From contig CAZJAZ010000005.1 in assembly GCA_964544305.1 (NCBI GenBank), positions 1 to 64,000 on the forward strand: a DNA stretch of 64,000 bases, given 5' to 3'. The notes beneath the pieces were generated by a model. It was given only the letters and a program-made list of their open reading frames with translations. It searched no databases and was not told where the DNA came from. Of the stretch, positions 25,581 through 34,377 are shown piece by piece (position 1 is the stretch's first letter; each line of letters begins with the position of its first letter). Origin of the DNA: JAFDWI01 sp964544305 (GTDB lineage: Bacteria > Actinomycetota > Acidimicrobiia > Acidimicrobiales > Iamiaceae). A program made the translations under genes and the position numbers.

Positions 25581-25675
25581 GGATTCCTCCGAATCGACGC
25601 GTTAGGGGACTCTATTGTGCCACTTCGGGGTCGCTCGCGCAGAACCCAAACCGTCTGTCACCGCCATTGTGTTGG

Positions 25676-26578
25676 TCACACATCTAGGAAGCGAGACACC
25701 GCCACACCAGAGCCGATCACGCCAACCAAACAACCCACAATCAGCATCCCTGCGATCACACCCCACACTTCCCCACCCGACACATAGAGGCCCTGCAAGA
25801 TCGCCACGCTCGAATGTGTACTGCCCGAATGGTTGATGCGGCTGCCCAAGAACCATACGGCAACCGACGCGGGCAACGCCCCAATCAACCCTTGAATCAA
25901 ACCCTCCACCATAAAAGGCACCCGAATAAACCAGTTCGTTGCACCCACGAGCTTCATAACCTCGATCTCACGGCGGCGCGCAAACATCGCCATCCGGATC
26001 GAGTTCAAAATCAACAGCCCCGCAGCCGCCAACAAAAACAGTGCCGTTCCCAAAATAACCGTCGAAATCAGCTTCGACACCCGCTCAATCTGCTTCACCG
26101 TGTCATAGGCAAACTCCACCGTGTAGACACCCGGGGCTGCTTTGAGTTGCTGGCCCAACTGGTCAATCAAACCCGCATCTTTGATTGCCGGCTTCACCCG
26201 AAACGACGTCGGCATGTCTTCTTGACGCGAGGTCGACAGCAACACCGGGTCATCCCGAAAGACCTCTTTGAACTCTCTATACGCCCGAGACTTATCAAAG
26301 AACGTGACGCGTGCAACCTGATCGTTGTTCCGTGGATTCAACGCATTTGACACCGCACCGATTTGCGCTTTGGACGCATCGGGCTTCATAAACACGATGA
26401 ACTGCACGTCTCCCGTCCACCGGGCCGTCGAATGCTGAACTGCTGCACGCACCACAAAGGCCGAACCCACCAACGCCAAACTCACCGCGACCGTCACAAT
26501 CGACGCCAACGACAACGTGAAATTTCGTTTCAGACTGCGCCCCGTTTCACGGGCCACATAATCAAACTTGATTGCCAT
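25676..26578 (-). CDS. ftsX: Cell division ABC transporter permease FtsX
   Basis: A 300-residue protein with an N-terminal membrane helix ('TLSLASIVTVAVSLALVGSAF'), an extracellular loop domain of about 130 residues, and three further helices near residues 175, 225 and 270. 'NSIRMAMFARRREIEVMKLVGATNWFIRVPF' is the highly conserved cytoplasmic loop that contacts FtsE. FtsEX activates peptidoglycan hydrolases such as RipC during division without transporting a substrate. It begins nine bases after the ftsE stop. Confidence 0.95.
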   Translation of the reverse strand: MAIKFDYVARETGRSLKRNFTLSLASIVTVAVSLALVGSAFVVRAAVQHSTARWTGDVQFIVFMKPDASKAQIGAVSNALNPRNNDQVARVTFFDKSRAYREFKEVFRDDPVLLSTSRQEDMPTSFRVKPAIKDAGLIDQLGQQLKAAPGVYTVEFAYDTVKQIERVSKLISTVILGTALFLLAAAGLLILNSIRMAMFARRREIEVMKLVGATNWFIRVPFMVEGLIQGLIGALPASVAVWFLGSRINHSGSTHSSVAILQGLYVSGGEVWGVIAGMLIVGCLVGVIGSGVAVSRFLDV

Positions 26579-26587
26579 GATCAGCCT

Positions 26588-27265
26588 CTACTCGTACACG
26601 CCACGGGACTGGTCACGAATAATGCGACCCCGATCCAACTCAATGACCCGTCGGCGCATCGTGTCGACAATTGCCCGGTCATGGGTCGCCATGACCACCG
26701 TCGTGCCCGTACGGTTGATCCGATCAAGCAGGCGCATGATGCCCACCGACGTATTTGGGTCCAAATTTCCCGTTGGCTCATCCGCGAGAAGAATCAACGG
26801 ACGATTCACAAACGCCCGCGCAATCGACACTCGCTGCTGCTCACCACCAGACAACTCGTCCGGCATACTCTTCGCCTTGCCCGACAAGCCCACCAAATCA
26901 AGAATCGCCGGCACCTGCTGCTTGATCACATGCTTAGGGCGGCCAATTACTTCGAGTGCAAACGCGACGTTCTCTTCCACCGTCTTCGAATTCAACAACT
27001 TGAAATCTTGAAAAACACAGCCAATGTTGCGCCGCAAAAACGGCACCTTCCAGCTCGACAACTCACCAATATCTTTGCCTGCCACGTAAATACTGCCCGT
27101 CGTGGGCGTTTCAGCCTTGTTGAGCAAACGGATCATCGTCGACTTTCCCGAGCCCGACGGGCCAACCAGAAACACGAACTCCCCTTTGGCGATATCGGCG
27201 TTTGCGCCCTCAAGGGCAGGCACATCGCCCTTGTAAATCTTGGTGACATTGTCAAGACGAATCAT
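26588..27265 (-). CDS. ftsE: Cell division ATP-binding protein FtsE
   Basis: A 225-residue ABC ATPase. Walker A 'GPSGSGKST' is at 35-43, the signature is 'ELSGGEQQRVSIARAF', Walker B 'LILLADEPTGNLD', and the H-loop 'VVMATHDRAIVD'. 'FRR' to 'GCVFQDFKLLNSKTVEENVA' is typical of FtsE. It pairs with FtsX downstream in one operon. 84 bases separate it from the prfB end, containing GTTACCAAGTCGTTACG with a repeated GTTAC, which may belong to its promoter. Confidence 0.96.
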   Translation of the reverse strand: MIRLDNVTKIYKGDVPALEGANADIAKGEFVFLVGPSGSGKSTMIRLLNKAETPTTGSIYVAGKDIGELSSWKVPFLRRNIGCVFQDFKLLNSKTVEENVAFALEVIGRPKHVIKQQVPAILDLVGLSGKAKSMPDELSGGEQQRVSIARAFVNRPLILLADEPTGNLDPNTSVGIMRLLDRINRTGTTVVMATHDRAIVDTMRRRVIELDRGRIIRDQSRGVYE

Positions 27266-27349
27266 CTGATGCGCTACACGGCCTTCATGAGGACTTCATT
27301 GGGGAGAACGTAAATGTTACCAAGTCGTTACGAAAACGGCGCGGATAGG

Positions 27350-28456
27350 TCAATCGTTGTTCTGCGCACGCATCCAACGCAGCCACGCCTCACTAAACCC
27401 ATCGAGGTCGCCATCAAGTACCCCATCAACGTTGCCGGTCTCATGACCGCTACGCAGATCCTTCACCATCTGATACGGCTGCAACACATACGAACGGATC
27501 TGCGACCCAAACCCCACACTGCGTTCCTCACCCCGAATCCCCTCGAGCTCATTCATCCGCTCTTCACGCTGCAACTCGGCAAGCTTGGCCCGCAACACCG
27601 CCATCGCCCGATCCTTATTTTGATGCTGACTCCGCTCGTTTTGACACGACGTCACAATCCCCGTTGGCAAATGCGTGATCCGAACCGCCGAATCGGTTTT
27701 GTTGATGTGCTGACCGCCCGCACCAGAAGCACGATACGTGTCAATCCGCAAATCCTTCTCTTCAATCACCACATCAGGCGCATCCTCTAAAAACGGGGTG
27801 GCCTTGAGCGACGCAAACGCCGTCATGCGTTTGCCCTGCGCGTTAAACGGCGAGATCCGCACCAGCCGGTGCACCCCATGTTCACTATGCACCCACCCAT
27901 ACGCATTGCGACCAGTAGCAATAAAGGTCGCCGACGAAATACCCGCCTCCGAGCCAGCGGAAATTTCGTCAATCTCAACATCAAACCCGCGACGCTCTAG
28001 CCAACGCAATTCCATGCGCAACAACATCTCGGCCCAGTCCTGCGAATCTGCACCCCCCTCACCGGCCTGGATCTCACAAATCACTGGGCAATCGTCGTAC
28101 TCACCGGTAAACAGACTGCGCTGTTCCAAATCATCAAACGTCGCATCCAACTCGGCTAATGCCTCGGCAACCTCACTCTCAACCGACTCATCCTGCTCTT
28201 CACGAGCAAGCTCAGCCAACGTCGCCGCATCATCTATCTTCAGTTCCAACGCGTCAAACACATCCAAGTCTTCACTTAGCGTCGCCAACTCACCGGTCAC
28301 CTTGCGTGCCGCTTCGGGGTCATCCCACAAATCCGGACGCGACGCTTCGGTCTCAAGCTGCGGCCGCCGAGCCCGTAACTCATCAATCCGCAAATACTCG
28401 GCCGCCTCATCAAGGCGACGACGGACCCGCGTCAACTCATCAGAAAAATCTCGCAT
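27350..28456 (-). CDS. prfB: Peptide chain release factor 2
   Basis: A 368-residue class I release factor reading UGA and UAA. The stop-codon recognition tripeptide is in 'RISPFNAQGKR' (SPF), and the peptidyl-tRNA hydrolysis motif GGQ is at 247-249 in 'SGAGGQHINKTDSAVR'. The coding frame is continuous from ATG 28456 and lacks the programmed +1 frameshift that controls prfB in many bacteria. It starts nine bases after the stop of secA, and the two lie in one leftward operon. Confidence 0.97.
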   Translation of the reverse strand: MRDFSDELTRVRRRLDEAAEYLRIDELRARRPQLETEASRPDLWDDPEAARKVTGELATLSEDLDVFDALELKIDDAATLAELAREEQDESVESEVAEALAELDATFDDLEQRSLFTGEYDDCPVICEIQAGEGGADSQDWAEMLLRMELRWLERRGFDVEIDEISAGSEAGISSATFIATGRNAYGWVHSEHGVHRLVRISPFNAQGKRMTAFASLKATPFLEDAPDVVIEEKDLRIDTYRASGAGGQHINKTDSAVRITHLPTGIVTSCQNERSQHQNKDRAMAVLRAKLAELQREERMNELEGIRGEERSVGFGSQIRSYVLQPYQMVKDLRSGHETGNVDGVLDGDLDGFSEAWLRWMRAQNND

Positions 28457-28465
28457 ACCGTCGCC

Positions 28466-31186
28466 TCAAGCTGCGCCGTGACACTGCTTGAACTTGCGAC
28501 CCGACCCACACGGACACGGATCATTACGACCCGTCTTATCCCATTCGGACTTCGTAACCGGCACATTCACCACCTCTTCCAATGCCTCTTCTGGCACTTC
28601 CTGGCCGGTTTGGGCGGCCTGCAACCGGGCAGCCTGCGCAAACGACGACGCCGACATCGGATCATCAGCCGCCGAATACTCCATGTTCTGCTCAAGGGGC
28701 GTGCGAGCCTGCTCAACGACCACCTGCACATGCATCACGTATTTGACATAGTCATCAGCGATCGTGTCCATCAACTCGCCAAACATGGCGAAACCCTCAC
28801 GCTGCCATTCGACCAGCGGGTCTTTCTGACCCAGACCCCGCAAATGAATCCCCTCTTGGAGATAATCCATCTCATAGAGGTGGTCACGCCAGCGTGTATC
28901 GATGATCTGCAACATCACCTGACGCTCAACCTCACGCATTGCCTCCGCGCCAAACTCTGCTTCGCGAGCCTCGAAATAGCCTGTCGCCTCACCCATCAAC
29001 TTCGCATAGATCTCGTCAGAATCGGTGATCCCCTCAAGATCTGCCGCACGTAGCGTCGTCGGCCAATACGTCGCCGCCTCGGTCATCAACCCGTCAAAAT
29101 CCCACTCTTCGTTGAACTCGGCCCCACAAAACGTGCCAATCAACGCCTCGACCGCGTCGGCTAAGAACCCCAAACCTTCTTCCCGCAAATCAGCGTCACC
29201 CAAAATCTGGTCACGACGCTGATAAATCACCTTGCGCTGATTGTTCATCACCTCGTCGTACTTGAGCACGTTCTTGCGGATCTCCGCGTTGCGTTGCTCA
29301 ACAGTATTTTGCGCCCGCTCAATGGCCTTCGTCACCATCTTGGCTTCAAGAGGAATGTCATCAGGAAACGCCCGGTCCATGATCCGACTCACCGGACCCG
29401 ACGCAAACAGCCGCATCAACTCGTCTTCCAGCGACAAATAGAAACGGCTCTCACCCGGATCGCCCTGGCGCCCCGCACGCCCACGCAACTGATTATCAAT
29501 CCGGCGAGACTCATGACGCTCGGTGCCAAGCACATACAACCCACCAAGCGCACGCACCTCATCACCCTCAGCCGAACACTCCGCCTCCCAATGATCGACA
29601 CGCTTCGCATAGCGCTCCGCGCCCTCAGCCTCATCGCCCTTGTCGAGGCCCTCGGCTTTTACATCCTTCTCAGCCAGCCCTTCAGGATTGCCACCCAACA
29701 AGATGTCAACCCCGCGACCCGCCATGTTCGTCGCCACCGTCACCGCACCCAAACGGCCAGCCTGCGTCACGATCTCGGCCTCACGGAAGTGCTGCTTCGC
29801 GTTCAACACCTCATGTTCAATGCCACGCTTGGCCAAAATGCGCCCAAGCCGCTCAGAGTTCTCCACCGAAACCGTACCCACCAATATCGGCTGGCCCGTT
29901 TCGTGACGTTCCTCGATATCGTCTGCGACCGCCTCAAACTTTGCTTCCTCAGACTTATAGATCAAATCTGAATGGTCATCACGAACCACCGGCCTATTCG
30001 TTGGAATCGGGACCACCTGCAAGTTGTATGTCGAACCGAACTCGGCCGCCTCGGTCACCGCGGTGCCGGTCATCCCCGCCAACTTGTCGTACATGCGGAA
30101 ATAGTTCTGCAACGTGATCGTCGCCAACGTCTGATTCTCTTCTTTGATCTTCACCCCCTCTTTCGCCTCAACCGCTTGATGCAAACCCTCAGACCAACGA
30201 CGGCCCTCCAAAATACGGCCCGTAAACTCGTCGACGATCATCACCTCGCCGTGCTGAATCACGTAATCCTTGTCACGCTTCTTGAGCTCTTTTGCCTTCA
30301 ACGCCGCCTGAAGCTGATGCACCAAATTCTGTGACACCGCGTCATACAGGTTGTCAAGCCCCAAAGCCTTCTCGACCTTTTCAACACCCGCATCGGTTGG
30401 GGCAACCATCTGCTTTTCTTCATCAACGTCATAATCAACGTCGACTTTCAAGCCCCGCACAATCGACGCAAACTTGTAGTACAACTTCACCGCATCAGAC
30501 ACCTGACCCGAAATGATCAGCGGCGTACGAGCCTCATCCACCAAAATCGAGTCGACCTCATCAACGATCGCAAAGTTGTGGCCACGCTGCACCTTGTCGG
30601 CCAAGCTCATCGCCATGTTGTCCCGCAGGTAATCGAACCCGAACTCGTTGTTCGTGCCATAGGTGATGTCACACGCGTACTGCTCGCGCTTGTGATTCGG
30701 ATCGAACATGGTGGTCGGCAAAATCAGGCCGACATCCATGCCCAACCAACGGAAAATTTGTCCCATCCACTGCGAGTCACGGGTCGCCAAATAGTCATTC
30801 ACCGTCACCAAATGCACGCCCTTGCCCGACAGCGCATTCAAATACACCGGCAACGTCGACACCAACGTCTTACCTTCACCGGTGCGCATCTCAGCCACCC
30901 AACCGAAATGCAGCGCCGCCCCACCCATCAACTGCACGTCATAGTGTCGCTGGCCAATCACCCGATCAGCGGCCTCACGGACCGTTGCAAATGCATCAAC
31001 TAAGAGATCCTCAAGATCCTCACCATTGTCGAGTCGCTCTTTGAACTCGGCCGTCTTGCCACGCAGCTCATCATCGCTGAGCGCCTTGTAATCATTGCCG
31101 AGAATGTTGATCTCAGGAACAATGGCCGCCAAGGCTTTGACCTTCTTGCCTTCGCCGGCCCTCAAAATGCGATCGAGAATACTCAT
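28466..31186 (-). CDS. secA: Preprotein translocase ATPase SecA
   Basis: A 906-residue motor that drives unfolded proteins through SecYEG. Walker A 'MRTGEGKT' is at residues 100-107, followed by 'LVTVNDYLATRDSQWMG', the DEVD box 'IVDEVDSILVDEARTPLIIS', the helicase motif 'GRGVDILLGGN', and 'RRIDNQLRGRAGRQGDPGES'. The C-terminus ends with the zinc-binding SEC-C motif 'NDPCPCGSGRKFKQCHGAA'. Length and motif order make this the housekeeping SecA1. It is transcribed with prfB, with a regulator gene 20 bases upstream on the same strand. Confidence 0.98.
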   Translation of the reverse strand: MSILDRILRAGEGKKVKALAAIVPEINILGNDYKALSDDELRGKTAEFKERLDNGEDLEDLLVDAFATVREAADRVIGQRHYDVQLMGGAALHFGWVAEMRTGEGKTLVSTLPVYLNALSGKGVHLVTVNDYLATRDSQWMGQIFRWLGMDVGLILPTTMFDPNHKREQYACDITYGTNNEFGFDYLRDNMAMSLADKVQRGHNFAIVDEVDSILVDEARTPLIISGQVSDAVKLYYKFASIVRGLKVDVDYDVDEEKQMVAPTDAGVEKVEKALGLDNLYDAVSQNLVHQLQAALKAKELKKRDKDYVIQHGEVMIVDEFTGRILEGRRWSEGLHQAVEAKEGVKIKEENQTLATITLQNYFRMYDKLAGMTGTAVTEAAEFGSTYNLQVVPIPTNRPVVRDDHSDLIYKSEEAKFEAVADDIEERHETGQPILVGTVSVENSERLGRILAKRGIEHEVLNAKQHFREAEIVTQAGRLGAVTVATNMAGRGVDILLGGNPEGLAEKDVKAEGLDKGDEAEGAERYAKRVDHWEAECSAEGDEVRALGGLYVLGTERHESRRIDNQLRGRAGRQGDPGESRFYLSLEDELMRLFASGPVSRIMDRAFPDDIPLEAKMVTKAIERAQNTVEQRNAEIRKNVLKYDEVMNNQRKVIYQRRDQILGDADLREEGLGFLADAVEALIGTFCGAEFNEEWDFDGLMTEAATYWPTTLRAADLEGITDSDEIYAKLMGEATGYFEAREAEFGAEAMREVERQVMLQIIDTRWRDHLYEMDYLQEGIHLRGLGQKDPLVEWQREGFAMFGELMDTIADDYVKYVMHVQVVVEQARTPLEQNMEYSAADDPMSASSFAQAARLQAAQTGQEVPEEALEEVVNVPVTKSEWDKTGRNDPCPCGSGRKFKQCHGAA

Positions 31187-31205
31187 GGACTCACGATCCT
31201 ACCGT

Positions 31206-31910
31206 TCAGACATCCTGTGGGTCATTCGAAGCGGCGGTAAAGCGCACACAACACCCGCCCTCCATTGGCGTTAGCTGCGCGTGCAAGCCAGTATTGCGAC
31301 ACGCTTGGTCAAGCATCTGGTGATTCATCGAACAAATCAACTCGGTGTGCACTTGGGCAACCCCATGAAACGGGCAGTTGTGCAACACCCGGACGCCGTT
31401 CTCCTCGTCACCGGGCTCAAACCCTTCGGCTGCAAGTTCAGAAAAAAACGCTTCCCGGTAGGCACTCGACCCGCCTGCGTCACCACACTCGGCTTCAACC
31501 CTGCTCGCAATCTCGTCACCATAGGTGCGTGCCGCTTTCTCGAGGGCCTTGTCTATCGGCGTGCCATCCGAGCGGGCAGCATCAACCGCGCCTGCCAAGA
31601 TTGTGCTCGCAAGGTCATAGCGCCGAGCGGGAAGCGATACATCAACTTCGCTCGTTGACCGCCGGTACACCTTGGCGGGCCGCCCAGCACCTGGGCCAGA
31701 GCGACCATTGCGACGCTGCCGATCACTGGCGAGGAGGCCCTCGGCTTCAAGGCGATCGAGATGATGCGCGGTTATGCCTTTACGGAAACCCAACGCCGCA
31801 ACCACATCGTCGCGGCTCACCCAACCATGTTGGGCAATCACATACGTGTAGATGGCCCGACGGCTTGGCTCGGCGAGCGCGCCAATCGCATCAACATGGG
31901 CGGCATCCAT
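31206..31910 (-). CDS. Winged-helix regulator with C-terminal cysteine cluster (SufR-like)
   Basis: A 234-residue protein. Residues about 5-70 form a winged helix: 'LAEPSRRAIYTYVIAQHGWVSRDDVVAALG' and 'ITAHHLDRLEAEGLL'. The C-terminal part holds a series of cysteines: one in 'HNCPFHGVAQ', one in 'ELICSMNHQ', one in 'LDQACRNTG', and two in 'MEGGCCVRF'. A similar layout binds an iron-sulfur cluster in SufR-type repressors, which sense cluster status. No suf genes are in the window, and it sits between hpf and secA on the same strand, so targets are open. The family assignment is by pattern; a DeoR/ArsR-type regulator with other ligands is possible. Confidence 0.7.
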   Translation of the reverse strand: MDAAHVDAIGALAEPSRRAIYTYVIAQHGWVSRDDVVAALGFRKGITAHHLDRLEAEGLLASDRQRRNGRSGPGAGRPAKVYRRSTSEVDVSLPARRYDLASTILAGAVDAARSDGTPIDKALEKAARTYGDEIASRVEAECGDAGGSSAYREAFFSELAAEGFEPGDEENGVRVLHNCPFHGVAQVHTELICSMNHQMLDQACRNTGLHAQLTPMEGGCCVRFTAASNDPQDV

Positions 31911-31919
31911 AGAACCGAT

Positions 31920-32471
31920 TTAATCAGCCTCGTCGATCAAACCCACATCGCCGTCGCCACGCCGGTAGATCACCGCCGCCCGACCGGTGTCGGCACTCGT
32001 GAAAAAGAAGAACCCGTGACCAAGCAGATCCATGCGTGACACCGCGTCTTCCGGGGTCATGGGCATCATCGCAAATCGTTTGGACTTCACGATCCGAGGT
32101 GCTTCATCATCGAGATCTTCGGTTTCGTCGTGGCTCGCTGACTCGGGTGGCACGTCTTTGATCGTCCCGGCAGAACGCCGGTGCAACTTCGTCTTGAGCT
32201 TCTTGACCTGCGCGCCAGCTTTGGTGACCGCTTTGTCAATGGCCGTGAAACCATCGTGGGCAGCGACCTTGGCACGCACATGGTGGCCATGCCCAGACAA
32301 TGTGATCTCGCACGCCACCTGATCGGGGATTCGAGGATTCGTGGCCTGCGTAAAGAGCACCTCAGCCAAGTCCATCTCAACTACCCGACCCAGTCGTGTC
32401 ACCTTATCTTCGGTGAGCTGACGCAATTTGTCGGGAACTTCCATCCGACGACCGTTGATCCGAACATCCAT
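31920..32471 (-). CDS. hpf: Ribosome hibernation promoting factor, long form
   Basis: A 183-residue protein. The N-terminal domain (1-100), 'MDVRINGRRMEVPDKLRQLTEDKVTRLGR', binds in the 30S decoding channel. The C-terminal domain (about 130-183), 'IVKSKRFAMMPMTPEDAVSRM' and 'FFFFTSADTGRAAVIYRRGDGDVGLI', drives dimerisation of two ribosomes into 100S particles. GGAGG is seven bases before ATG 32471, which fixes the start against a longer frame. The region upstream has three short direct repeats (32521-32569). It is upstream of the SufR-like gene by nine bases. Confidence 0.95.
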   Translation of the reverse strand: MDVRINGRRMEVPDKLRQLTEDKVTRLGRVVEMDLAEVLFTQATNPRIPDQVACEITLSGHGHHVRAKVAAHDGFTAIDKAVTKAGAQVKKLKTKLHRRSAGTIKDVPPESASHDETEDLDDEAPRIVKSKRFAMMPMTPEDAVSRMDLLGHGFFFFTSADTGRAAVIYRRGDGDVGLIDEAD

Positions 32472-32520
32472 TGCTGCACCTCCACGTGCACATGTCGCTA
32501 TGTGTTGAATGTACCGAACT

Positions 32521-32569
32521 GCACCTACACCTGCGGGGACTTCACTTACACCTGTTTGCACTTGTACCT
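32521..32569 (-). promoter_or_regulatory. Three direct repeats upstream of hpf
   Basis: On the minus strand AGGTGTAGGTGC (32521-32532), AGGTGTAAGTGA (32542-32553) and AGGTACAAGTGC (32558-32569) share an AGGTRYARGTG core, with starts 21 and 16 bases apart, 50 to 100 bases before the hpf start. They may be binding sites of a regulator of ribosome hibernation. The repeats are seen; the role is inference. Confidence 0.4.
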
Positions 32570-32616
32570 ACTCCTTCGATCGTAGAGCGCTCACGCTCGA
32601 CTTGCGACCCTCTCCC

Positions 32617-32670
32617 CGGAACTTGTCGCTTCAGCGCGCTCTAGAACGACGCGTTCTGCGACACGTTCCG
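32617..32670. repeat. Hairpin repeat, copy 1 (overlaps the end of comF)
   Basis: CGGAACTTGTCGC and GCGACACGTTCCG are inverted 13-base arms with one mismatch, separated by 28 bases. The same element stands at 35317-35370. Bases 32641 onward lie inside comF and encode its last residues. An extragenic palindrome of REP or MITE type is likely. Confidence 0.75.
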
Positions 32671-33312
32671 GTAAGGGCGGCTGGGATGACGGGGGGTGCG
32701 CGCGATTGCGACCCCGATAATCGAAGCGGCACCACAATCACGCAGCACTCGCGCGGCACGACTCATCGTCGCGCCCGTCGTGATGACATCATCGACCAGC
32801 ACCACATGTTTCGCCCCAACCGCCCGCACTATGCCACGGCACGAATCAAAACGCGGCCCAACCAACCGCTCATCACGATGCCTGCCCGTTTGCGCCGGAC
32901 CAGGCAAGCGCACCAACGTCTTTGCTGCCGGACACAACAGACACCGCGCCAGCGCCCGCGCCAGTTGCTCGGCCTGATCGAAACCACGCTCACGGCGATG
33001 CGAACGCGCCGTCGGAGCCCACGTGACCACGTCAACACATTTGTCACCCACAGCACTCGCCAACTGCCCGGCAAGCCACGGCACCAACACCCGTTGATTA
33101 TGGAACTTCAACGCACCAACAAGATCTTTGCCTCCATCAAAGTAACTCACTATCACCCGGCAATCATCCAAACCGTTTGGCACATCCACCTCACGTGGCG
33201 GACCCGGCAACGCCGCAATACAGCCTTCACATGGAACCGAACCAATCAAGCCACACAGAGGACACGGCGCACCAAAGAACATGCCACGCACCATATGACT
33301 CGGGTGTGACAT
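32641..33312 (-). CDS. comF: ComF family phosphoribosyltransferase-like protein
   Basis: A 223-residue protein. The N-terminal zinc ribbon has Cys17, Cys20, Cys28 and Cys31 ('CPLC' ... 'CEGC'). 'VSYFDGGKDLVGALKFHNQR' and 'RSHRRERGFDQAEQLARALA' follow, and the PRPP-binding loop is 'HVVLVDDVITTGATM'. ComF/GntX proteins are needed for DNA uptake in naturally competent bacteria; the reaction is unknown. The last ten residues 'YRNVSQNASF' are encoded by one arm of a hairpin repeat that also occurs at 35317, so the C-terminus was changed by a repeat. It is divergent from the glycosyltransferase at 33389. Confidence 0.92.
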   Translation of the reverse strand: MSHPSHMVRGMFFGAPCPLCGLIGSVPCEGCIAALPGPPREVDVPNGLDDCRVIVSYFDGGKDLVGALKFHNQRVLVPWLAGQLASAVGDKCVDVVTWAPTARSHRRERGFDQAEQLARALARCLLCPAAKTLVRLPGPAQTGRHRDERLVGPRFDSCRGIVRAVGAKHVVLVDDVITTGATMSRAARVLRDCGAASIIGVAIARTPRHPSRPYRNVSQNASF

Positions 33313-33388
33313 CCAAAATGCACACGCACTTGCTTCGGCTTCACGCGCAAGAATTCTGCCCTACTGTTCACGAGTAGCCTCAAGAAAC

Positions 33389-34318
33389 ATGCCAGAGGAC
33401 TTCCCCTTTGATCACGTTGTCTTGACCCGGTTCAGCGTGCAAATGGGTATGAACCAAACCTTCCCTGACGAATGGCTGGACTATCGCTGGAACTTCTTCC
33501 AAGACGCACTCCTCGCATCAATGCGCAGCCAAACGGTTCCCCACTTCACCTGGCTCGTGTTCTTTGACCAAGAATCTCCAGACTGGCTACGCGAACGCAT
33601 CGAAGCAACACGCGACAGCCTCTTCATCCCAGTATTCAATGGCGTTTGGACCCACGAAGCTATCCGAGACGAAATCGTTGCCCTCACATCACGACCGTAT
33701 CTGATCACCACTCGGATCGACAGCGACGACGCCGCAAGTCGATACTTTGTCGAAGATATTCAAGCCCAGTTTGATCACCAAGAATCTCTCTACGTGAACT
33801 TCATGCGCGGCGTGCAAGTCGACCGTTCGCTCCAACTCTTCCATGCAAGCTTCGCCGAAAATGCGTTCATCTCCTATATCGAAAAACGGGTGGATGGCGA
33901 GCCGCCCCGAACGGTGTTCCAATGTTTTCCGCACGAAGAGTCCTCAAGTTTTGCCCCCGTACGCAACATCGTTGGACCAGTGCGTTGGATGCAAGTTATT
34001 CACGGATCAAACGTCGCAAATTCGATCCGCGGACTGCGCGCCTACCCAAATCGAATTGCAACTGCATTCGACGTCGATATCCCATTCACCACCCACATTG
34101 GATTCGGCCAGTTCGCCACAGAATGGACCCGCAGCGCGACGCGGCTCATTCGACTCTGGATTCGCCACCCCACTTTCGCACTCGTATATTTTCGGGCGCT
34201 CAAGCTGCGTGTACGTGGCACGACAACCGTGCCTGTTCACGTGCACCGTGAATCGCGACTGACAACCACACTCCGCTCACTTTGGCGGCGCTTTCACCAT
34301 GACAAGGTTGCCCCTTGA
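33389..34318 (+). CDS. Putative rhamnosyltransferase-like glycosyltransferase
   Basis: A 309-residue protein resembling the Rhamno_transf (PF11316) group: 'HVVLTRFSVQMG', 'WLDYRWNFFQDALLASMRSQTVPHFTWLVFFD', 'RPYLITTRIDSDDAASRYFV' with the DSDD metal-binding motif of GT-A enzymes, and 'WMQVIHGSNVANSIRG'. It probably transfers a deoxysugar in envelope glycan synthesis. The gene is single, 76 bases from divergent comF, and converges on the SDR gene 59 bases away. Donor sugar unknown. Confidence 0.7.
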   Translation: MPEDFPFDHVVLTRFSVQMGMNQTFPDEWLDYRWNFFQDALLASMRSQTVPHFTWLVFFDQESPDWLRERIEATRDSLFIPVFNGVWTHEAIRDEIVALTSRPYLITTRIDSDDAASRYFVEDIQAQFDHQESLYVNFMRGVQVDRSLQLFHASFAENAFISYIEKRVDGEPPRTVFQCFPHEESSSFAPVRNIVGPVRWMQVIHGSNVANSIRGLRAYPNRIATAFDVDIPFTTHIGFGQFATEWTRSATRLIRLWIRHPTFALVYFRALKLRVRGTTTVPVHVHRESRLTTTLRSLWRRFHHDKVAP

Positions 34319-34377
34319 TACACAGCAGATTGGCTGGCAACGGCAAGCAACTCGGTCGATTCGGTGAGGCCGATCGT

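Noticed and set aside
26363..27313. Plus-strand frame of 316 codons opposite ftsE-ftsX
   Set aside because: His/Arg/Thr-rich mirror of the real genes; a product of the C-rich plus strand.
28447..28456. Programmed +1 frameshift at the start of prfB
   Set aside because: The frame is continuous and the usual CTTTGA slip site with an early stop is absent.
32509..33309. Plus-strand frame of 266 codons opposite comF
   Set aside because: Mirror frame with no start signal; comF with its zinc and PRPP motifs is clearly the gene.
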